Source: Apodospora peruviana (taxonomy: Eukaryota > Ascomycota > Sordariomycetes > Sordariales > Lasiosphaeriaceae). Taken from it: a stretch of 64,000 nucleotides of DNA. Every line of letters begins with the position of its first letter. Within the stretch, counting starts at the first letter, position 1. The translations under genes were made by a program, and so were the position numbers. Under the pieces are notes generated by a model. The model saw only the letters and a program-made list of their open reading frames with translations, had not been told where the DNA came from and did no database searches. Location: assembly GCA_033439685.1 (NCBI GenBank), contig JAUEDM010000011.1, positions 62,001 through 126,000 of the forward strand, in the 5' to 3' direction. Below, one piece after another: positions 57,163-64,000 of this stretch.

Positions 57163-58309
57163 AGTCAAATCATGTTGATCATTGCCTTGGCCCTCTACTC
57201 GTCGACATGGCTCTTCTCTTGGCTAGTGCAAGGAGGTCGTTCTCTTCAGTCACTGGGTACTGTCAGATGGAAAGGGTGCCTGTCAGAAAGGAATGCTGAG
57301 TATGGTCACCTGGAGGTCAAAGGATCTAGGCAAAGGATTTAGGGAAAATCCAAGGGACTAGGAAAAGGCCCAAAGGAGCTGGCGCAGCCAGCTCAACCAG
57401 GTTGAACTATCAAGACCTACAAGTAGATTTGCCACTATAAACGAGTATATGAACTAGGAATCTAGCCTCCCTAGATTCTGGAGAGGAAGAGGACAATGAC
57501 ACAGTTGCAACTCCCATCAACTCCACAGAATCCAGTGTGCAGTACTTCTGACAGGCACCACAGGATTTTCACGCGATTTCCATCTCTCCGTAGATCCTTG
57601 ATGCATTTATAGATCCGGCCGAGATGCTCTCTTGTCCGGACTGTTGCTGGGGCTCCTTCACGGTGAGCATCGCCGCTTTGTTCCTGGTCAGCGACACAAT
57701 GTTACGAAACCTCAGCTTCGGCACAGGCCCGGCGCGTGTTCCATCGCAGCTAGCTCCCCCCGGAGTACGGATTCTGTTCGGATCTGGCGCCGAGCGTGAG
57801 GGCAAAGGTTTTTTTCATTGGCGCCAACGCCAACAGATCAGAGAAGGAACAACGACAGTGCCGTGCTGATCAGATGGTCCGTATATACTGTACTGCTCGA
57901 AGCGTTAGGTTCGTATTGAATGTAAACTTTCAGTAGCATGGAAAAAAATGGCAATTAGTGCTCGGCTAAATTCTAGACAAAAGCGAAATATTCATCCATA
58001 CAGTGTGTCAAAATGCTTCTCTCCCAGGATCCACTTTCTCGTGCCCATCACCTTCACCTTTACCTCCACCTCTAGCGACTCGGTCTCCCTCTAGGAGCTT
58101 TAATTTCGACACTGTACATCGACGCTAAGTTATCCATGTTGTCAACGTCTTAGGGCACCCCGATCCCGGCACGGCTACCGCCCATCACCCTGATATATGT
58201 CTACACACCAAAGTGGATGTACGGAAGCCAATATGGGTTCGTCATTCTTTGCACCTGTGAATCAGAAAGCACGAGCGCGGCATTCCTCTCCTGAACATTC
58301 TTGTCCTTT
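57163..58309. other. Intergenic, no supported gene
   Basis: Short ORFs only. On the minus strand the sequence beyond the CHAT stop keeps a short open stretch without CHAT resemblance. Confidence 0.45.
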
Positions 58310-59085
58310 TCATCCTTGCCCTTCGCGCATGGCTACTAGGAGAGTGCTGTCAGAGGACGGCTCGGCAGATCTTTGAACAAGGGGTCGGCGTCCAGGTATC
58401 AATGCCTTGACCGACGGTGCGTACGAGACATAACTCTGTCAAGAACTGTTTCGGTAAGGCCTCGTACGTGTCGTCCTGCTGCGTGAAGCGGCAGCTGGCT
58501 GAGGAGTCCCGTAGGAACCCACCACACGCGGGGCCACTTATCATCAGAGACAGGGCCTTTGAAAACCAAGTGCGTCGAGACGAGGACTCGTAGCGACACC
58601 CCAGAGCCATTCCAGCAGAGGTGGAGTATGGAAAGAGCCCGTTGCGGGAGATAATTGAAGATTCTGGACCCATTTCTGGACTTCTTCCATTGTTAGACTA
58701 GGCAATTCCAGCGCCCTGATCCGGCCGGGCTCGACCAGGAACGCATCGCAGCGATATGAGCTTAAGTTGACGACGATAATAGGGCCTAGATTCGCTGCGG
58801 CCATTATCTCATCTGCAGCCGGTGGCTGAAGGAAGCGGTCGAATCTAGGCTGAGTACGAATCCTCGTGATGAGCTCGCTGAATTTCCGGTCTGCTTCACG
58901 ACGTCGTTTTGCTGCGACTCCCACAAAAACGTTTCATCGCTAGAGATGGTAGAATATGATGGATCCGCTGGGGAATGTAACTCGTTCCGAAGGGATATGA
59001 ATCCGTTCGCCAAACTGGGATGTTTGCGCTTAAGATCGGAAATCTCCCCGCGCATATCCATCAGTAAACGGATGCCACGATTGCC
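58310..59085 (-). pseudogene. CHAT-domain protein relic (N-terminal half of the domain)
   Basis: Begins after a 3' splice-like CCTTAG with GNRGIRLLMDMRGEISDLKRKHP, the region that joins TPRs to CHAT in fungal proteins. It continues with KRRREADRKFSELITRIRTQPRFDRFLQPPAADEIMAAANLGPIIVVNLSSYRCDAFLVEPG, then LEWLWGVATSPRLDALGF, WPRVWWVPTGLLSQLPLHAAGRH and LTETVLDRVMS. Frames change near 58920, 58563 and 58425, each by one base, and a TGA follows LLVAMREGQG at 58310. The half carrying the catalytic His (AGHG-type) and Cys (SACxT-type) is absent, so protease activity cannot be present. CHAT is a caspase/separase-related fold. Confidence 0.8.
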
Positions 59086-60052
59086 CTAAGGAGAAAATGG
59101 TAATGGTAGGTTGACTACTCTGCCTTGTGTTGAGCTTCCTTCGCCAGTGCTGAGTATGACAACTACTCAAAGTACCTTACAAGTTGCACAAAGCTAGGTA
59201 TTGGCTAAGCTGGCCAGCCTTAATATGCCTTGTGCTGGGTGTAAAAGCGCAGCAGCAAGAGCCGGAACATGCGGTCTGCTGAGAATCATAACTTCAACCT
59301 TAGCGGCCTTATCGTGTGGCTGTACCTGGAGCGGGTCCAACCCTTCTGACAGCCCTTGTCCTGCAATCACCTGCAAAGTTTTCCGTTCGCACATTGCCAA
59401 CAGAATCTGATTAGCTGCCTTGCGCTGTGCCTCCCATGCAACACTGCAGAATCACGTTTTCATTGACGAAAGACAGTGAACCCTCGGAAGCCTTACCGAA
59501 TGCCTCGTCCACCGCTCAGTATGATGTCCCGAGTTGCTCTGGCCTAGTTGCCTTAAATAACCGGAATCTGCCTTGGTTTCCTACAAGACTCGGCCACATC
59601 TGCATATTAAGCAGGATATAGCTTTGGAAGCACTTTTCATTGGTGCCACGGTATCTGACCAAGAAAATATTTCTCGTCTTGAGGCGAACACATGCCAGCT
59701 GTTGCATGGGATTTGTGGGCGCCCAACGATGTGTCCGCCTGGAGATGTGCTGCTCGTAACGTATAAGTCGCTGGCTGTGCGGCTACCGCCATCTTCGTCG
59801 GGATTGGTCAGCCTCAAGCGCCAACGAAGTTGAGCCACTTTCAAATTGTTGGTCGATGTTACTCTCGGTGGATGCAAACACAGCCCGATCAGGCAGTCAA
59901 GCTAGATATCATGAATCTGTCTTACAGTAATACGCTCCAGCCATACGCTCTTGTGACGCCCAAGGTTTCCCAAGACCTAGGATAAATTTACGCTCGAGCA
60001 CATTTCCGCTCATTTTCTCCTAACACTTCCCTTCTACTTTATAATCATCATT
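59086..60052. other. Intergenic between CHAT and caspase relics
   Basis: Minus-strand ORFs at 59194-59400 and 59516-59877 could be further eroded upstream exons of the CHAT gene, but I cannot recognise TPRs in them. Confidence 0.4.
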
Positions 60053-62120
60053 TTGTCCAAAGAAACTGGCGGCCCTGCCCCCTGCCCCCCCCAAACACAC
60101 TGGGCCATTCTGGTCGGGATTAACTTCTATGTGGGAGGCCAATACCTTGAAGGCTGCGGGCGAGACGTTCAGACCGTCAAACAGTACCTGGAGGCAGGAC
60201 CTAAGCCTGTGGATATCGCCATCCTCACTGCAACAACGCCATCCGACCCCAGTTCTCGCCGTCCAATCGAGGAATCCGTCTTGTGGCCCACATACGACAA
60301 TGTCATTACGAAACTCAAGAGAGTCCTGGAGATGGCGAAGCGGGGAGATTTTGTATACATACATTACTCCTGTCACGGAACGCGGAGAATTGATGAGTAG
60401 TCTACTGATCCGGTCGGTAACCTGGCTTTTATTCTCTTTGAGGATAACGTACACGGCAGAAGCTATCTCATGGGCGGCGTGCTTGCACAGTGTCTCAGCC
60501 AAGATGGTGGGAAAGGGGCTTCTCGTTACCCTTGTCCTCGACTATTGTTACTCAGGAAGTGTCCTCCCTGCTGGCAAAGCGCAAGGTGCCAACGTCAGGT
60601 CCCTCGACTACAATCCTACCGTCGACAAGGCATCTCCACAAGATCCAGGCCCCTTTGGTGCAGAGGGCCCGTTACGCAACGCCGAGATGCTAGAGCGATG
60701 GCTGATCAACCCCGATGGCTATACGATCCTCGCGGCCTGCTGCCCACAGGAGGAGTCATGGGAGCTCACAACCAAAGGAGAGAAGCGAGGGGTCACTGAG
60801 CTATTTTCTCATTGAGGCGCTCAGCACTTTGAGGAAGAGAGGTCTCGAGCTTACGCATCAGTCCCTGTACCAGCATCTTCGCATCAGGTTCCGCACATCC
60901 TGGCCCCGGCAAACACCAATGTGCTACGGCGAGAAGAACTTTTCGTGTTTTGGAAAGCTCGGCATCGCACCGACTCCAACTTTTACCCCCGTTTACAAGA
61001 CAGCTGACGGTAGCCTATGCTTAAGCGCGGGTGGCGCATGGCGTGCACAAGGGCGACAAGTATGTCGTGTACCCGTTCGATACGTCGGAAGATGTCGCCA
61101 GCCGGACAAGTCAAACATCCCTGCTGGTACGCGTTGAAAACGTTCACTGTCTCACTTCGGATCTGGTGGGCGTCGAGGAAACGGCATCGGCGGTGTTAGC
61201 GGCATCAGTGGTGAGCCAGATTGAGACGGGCTGGAAGGCAAAACAAGTGACGCACCTCTCGCCCCGCAAGACTTCGGTGCGGCTTTTGGCGAGCGCCTCC
61301 CCTCAACTCTTATGGACAGAGGCTGAACGGCAGCAGCGTTTCCTGCATCTCTGCACCGACGACGGAGATACGGAACCGTGCATCTTCCATGTCGCGCTCA
61401 ATGAACAAAAGGAGTACGAAATACAGGACGGGTCGCTCGAGAGAATCCCCAGCTTCCCAACTATACCGCGAGACGAGCCTGGAGCATCCCACCGTGTGAT
61501 GGACGCCCTAAAATATCTCGCAGCGTTCAAATTCTTTGAAGGCGTCGAGAACCGGGCGCCCAACCGCGATTTTGAAGGCTCCTTTTCTTTTCTCATGGAC
61601 GAACCCGGTGCTTCCTGGCGTTTCCGACGTCACGCATGGCGATAAGTGGGGGTTTACATTGGAGAATCACGAGTGCTAGCCTTTGTATATGGCCATCTTC
61701 GACTTCAGCCCGTCCTGGCAGATCGTCAACCTCGTGTCGCAGGCAGGAGGCGGCGACTGTTTGGTTGTGGAGCCCAAAGGCGGAGACTGTGCCGGCAGGC
61801 AGGAAATAAAGCTGACAATTCACGTACCGGAGTCCTTTCAAAGCCGGGGTGAGAAGCGATGCGAAGATATCAACGAGGTGTTCATTACCAGCAAGCAAAC
61901 CTTCTTTCCGTCGATGGTCTTAGCCGAGCTTTCCCTCGGTGCCGAAATTTCTAATAGGGCGGCGCTTGGGAGTGATGATCAGCTGTTCAAGTTCCTCTTA
62001 GAACTGGCCACGCCTTTTCGAGACCAATATCACACGGAGGAGAAATTGGCCTCACGAAACTTGATTATATGCAGCTCCATGGGTGAAGTGGGCGTGCGGG
62101 AAAGATCACCCATACGTTGA
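60053..62120 (+). pseudogene. Caspase-like (peptidase C14) gene, multiply disrupted
   Basis: N-terminal caspase domain: HWAILVGINFYVGGQYLEGCGRDVQ, the catalytic His in FVYIHYSCHGTRR and the catalytic Cys in VTLVLDYCYSGS, so both residues persist. The following part (ERWLINPDGYTILAACCPQEESWE, SYFLIEALSTL) and a C-terminal domain (SFQSRGEKRCEDINEVFITS, FPSMVLAELSL) match a family of about 650-700-residue fungal caspase-domain proteins. Lesions: the first codon in frame is TTG (60053), TAG at 60398-60400, frameshifts near 60500, 60790, 61036 and about 61615, and TAG at 61677-61679. No intron could explain these. Ancestral role probably regulated cell death or housekeeping proteolysis; by family only. 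Confidence 0.88.
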
Positions 62121-62186
62121 AGGGTAAGCCTCCAACTCCGACGCTCAGGGACTAGCTAGCTTCTTGAGCTTAAAGGCGCTGCCATC

Positions 62187-62543
62187 TTACTCTAAAGGAT
62201 TATAAAATTCAAGGTTCTTTCCCTCAAACCAGCTCCCGTCCTTAACCTGCTTGTTGTCCTTGGCAACGAGCTTGTAGCATCCGCTATCCACAGCAACCAC
62301 AGTGTGGGGTCCTTCGCGTGTCGTCGTGCCGGGACCACGAAGCCAAACTTTGTCAGCTGGGCGAAACTTTTTGTTCTAGTGACGGTTAGTAAACGTAGTT
62401 GTAGCGGAAATAGACATGCTTACGCCCATGTATTTGATATCCGGGCGATCACCATCTTCGCAAAAAGTGAACCTAGGTAGCTCAGCGTTTACGAGAAAGA
62501 ATGCATACTGTCTCGCATGATAAGGGCCTTACTTTGTCTCCAT
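62187..62543 (-). CDS. Small protein, three exons, 82 residues, unknown
   Basis: Exons 62543-62533 (11 nt, coding METK with a split codon), 62472-62424 and 62375-62187; introns of 60 and 48 nt have GTAAGG and GTAAGC donors and CTAG-type acceptors. The protein is METKFTFCEDGDRPDIKYMG then a compact domain (KFRPADKVWLRGPGTTTREGPHTVVAVDSGCYKLV) and WFEGKNLEFYNPLE. The look is of an SH3-like/chromo-barrel-type small beta fold, found as an anonymous short fungal protein family. All frames join and no lesion is visible, in contrast to the broken genes on both sides. Function unknown. Confidence 0.65.
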
Positions 62544-62874
62544 ACTGTCAAGCTTTCTCAAAACGGTCTTGAGTGGTTGTGTAACTAGGAGAGAAAACAA
62601 GAAGGGTGGTCAAAATGTTCGGCCGCATCCCGAACTTATCTTCGATGCGGCTCTTCCTCTCTGCTGCCTCAGGCGGCGTTTCTTTTGCCCTGGTCCGGCA
62701 ATAGCCAATCACTTCATGTAATGCAATTGCGCCTCCAGCATGGCGGTACTGGCACCCTGCCCAACATGTGTTGGGCAAACCTTGCGGTGCTGTGCTCAAA
62801 TACATGCCGCTGCTCCGCCCTCCCGGTCTGCCCTGTTCAAACCATTCAAACTTTCAACGCACAAAATTAACAGT
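62544..62874. other. Intergenic, divergent promoters
   Basis: Between the 82-aa gene and the DUF6594-like relic; a minus-strand ORF (62548-62805) is unrecognised. Confidence 0.45.
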
Positions 62875-63350
62875 ATGGCGCATCTGGAAGTGGACCTCGA
62901 GCTCGGGAGCGCAGTAATTCTTCCTCCACGCCACGTCGGGGGTACCAGCAGCTCGGGAACCGTACGTACCGTCCTTCCAAAAAAAGATGACGAGGGACGG
63001 CTGATGCAGAGTACAACACAACCCGGTCATAAGCGTCACAGTTTGCCGCTGACATAGCTCAGTCGAAGACTACCCACCTGGTTATCCTCAATTCTCGGCA
63101 CTTATTGCCTCTCACGACTCATTCCATATCTGCCGCCGGGTTTCCAATCTGCGAGTGCGCCTGCTCTTGCTCAAACAGGACAGACTTTCCCTGCTGGAAA
63201 AGCGGCCGGAGAAGATTGACTGGGAAGAGGTCGACCTGCTGTCTCTTGGAAGCATGTCGAGACGATACTAATGGGGAAAGAAACTCCGTTCTAGCAGAGA
63301 TCGAAGCGGCATTGGCCGACTATGGTACGTTAGGAAGTGTCGCCCACGAG
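62875..63350 (+). pseudogene. DUF6594-type protein, N-terminal fragment, frameshifted
   Basis: ATG at 62875 (MAHLEVDLELGSAV) leads to a stop at about 63055. The family-like N-terminus EDYPPGYPQFSALIASHD followed by FHICRRVSNLRVRLLLLKQDRLSLLEKRPEKIDWEEVDLL starts at about 63062 in another frame, perhaps after an intron ending TAG. The next block RDDTNGERNSVLAEIEAALADYG needs a one-base shift near 63260. Nothing of the usual C-terminal membrane part of DUF6594 proteins follows. The domain name is my recognition by sequence pattern, with moderate certainty. Confidence 0.6.
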
Positions 63351-63486
63351 TGAGGACTGACGATAGCTATTAAGTCCGGCGAGCTCAGCCATTAGCTGCT
63401 TTTCTTGTACCTTAGGAGCTCCATTCGAAGGCAGACCGGATGAACAATACCAGTATACTCTAAAGCACAACCACGTCATCCGTTAG

Positions 63487-63894
63487 ATGCTTTCCTTGTT
63501 AGCGCTTCCCCAATCACTTGAAGACCATCCCAACCGAGCTGGCTACTTGAACACCCTTGGAATTCGGCTCGGTGGGCGATTCCAGCGGATGGGCTCGATG
63601 GACGACCTCAACCGTGCCGTTGATGTTGCCGCGATGGCAGTAGATGTCACACCTGAAGACCACCCTAACCGAGCTATCTACTTAAACAACCTTGGAAACT
63701 CGCTCGGCACGCGATTCAAGCGGACGGGCTCGATGGACGACCTCAATCGTGCCGTTGATGTTGCTACAATGGCAGTAGATGTCACACCTGACCTCGACAG
63801 GCATTTGAAATGTTGGCGCGGACAGGGGGAGTGTTACAAAATATTACTATATCTTACCAGTCTATTTTTTGTCTTTCCGACACGGCAACAGTAG
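63487..63894 (+). CDS. Short TPR-repeat protein or TPR fragment
   Basis: 135 residues from the ATG at 63487. Two 45-residue repeats, DHPNRAGYLNTLGIRLGGRFQ.. and DHPNRAIYLNNLGNSLGTRFK.., each with SMDDLNRAVDVA and MAVDVTP, are encoded by two 135-bp direct repeats (63523-63657 and 63658-63792). This is the TPR type found in fungal TPR-CHAT and NB-ARC/NACHT-TPR proteins. After the second repeat the sequence passes into an unrelated hydrophobic end (ILLYLTSLFFVFPTRQQ), so it is probably a truncated array left from a larger gene. The window ends shortly after. Confidence 0.6.
   Translation: MLSLLALPQSLEDHPNRAGYLNTLGIRLGGRFQRMGSMDDLNRAVDVAAMAVDVTPEDHPNRAIYLNNLGNSLGTRFKRTGSMDDLNRAVDVATMAVDVTPDLDRHLKCWRGQGECYKILLYLTSLFFVFPTRQQ
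63523..63792 (+). repeat. Two 135-bp direct repeats encoding TPR units
   Basis: Period 135 bp (45 codons), with GACCATCCCAACCGAGCT and GACCACCCTAACCGAGCT at the two unit starts. Differences are mostly single substitutions. Confidence 0.9.
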
Positions 63895-64000
63895 AAGGAG
63901 GCGCACATGCACCACAGATTACATACAGAGTGGTTCAAGCCGGATTTTTGAACAAAGTCGATCTCGTTTCCCATCATCCTATGTCGGACACAACACTGCA

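Overview
The window is nuclear DNA of a filamentous ascomycete, most likely Pezizomycotina and probably Sordariomycetes. The genes carry short GT..AG introns (mostly 48-185 nt, several with CTAAC/CTGAC-like branch sites). The protein families are typical of moulds: an AA13 starch LPMO, WSC, CFEM and fasciclin surface proteins, a Zn2Cys6 regulator, a fused tryptophan synthase, Prm1, and caspase-like and CHAT relics. No tRNA, rRNA, CRISPR or bacterial-type operon was seen. Genes are independent transcription units on both strands. Exon borders below were derived by reading splice sites and joining reading frames.

Left part (1-20 kb): a secreted AA13-CBM20 lytic polysaccharide monooxygenase, a GPI-type fasciclin protein, a decayed protein kinase gene cut by a 24-nt poly-C tract (G24 on +), an unknown multi-pass membrane protein, a triple-WSC mucin-like surface protein with a C-terminal carbohydrate-binding-like domain, a Zn2Cys6 transcription factor, a Dal5-type MFS permease convergent with a DUF1445 (D-glutamate cyclase family) gene, and a TMEM53/DUF829 hydrolase.

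Middle part (20-47 kb): two small Cys-rich proteins, a 654-residue coiled-coil protein with internal repeats, two lineage-type unknown proteins and a CFEM protein. These are followed by a conserved housekeeping block: mitochondrial aspartate aminotransferase with a 3-nt and a 10-nt microexon, a HAUS4/augmin-like coiled-coil protein, mitochondrial ribosomal protein bL28m, tryptophan synthase, and the plasma-membrane fusion protein Prm1.

Right part (48-64 kb): an accessory region rich in relics. It holds an amidase pseudogene, then an 887-residue membrane protein bracketed by two inverted 164-bp copies of a dispersed repeat with a third partial copy, then a small kinase-like gene. After that come a CHAT-domain relic, a caspase-like (peptidase C14) pseudogene with at least six lesions, an intact 82-residue three-exon gene, a broken DUF6594 gene and a short TPR array. 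CHAT, caspase and this type of TPR are parts used in fungal NLR-like or cell-death proteins, so the right end looks like a decayed immunity/cell-death island. That functional reading is inference. The candidates I find most unusual are the microexon pair, the inverted-repeat bracket and the CHAT/caspase/TPR graveyard.
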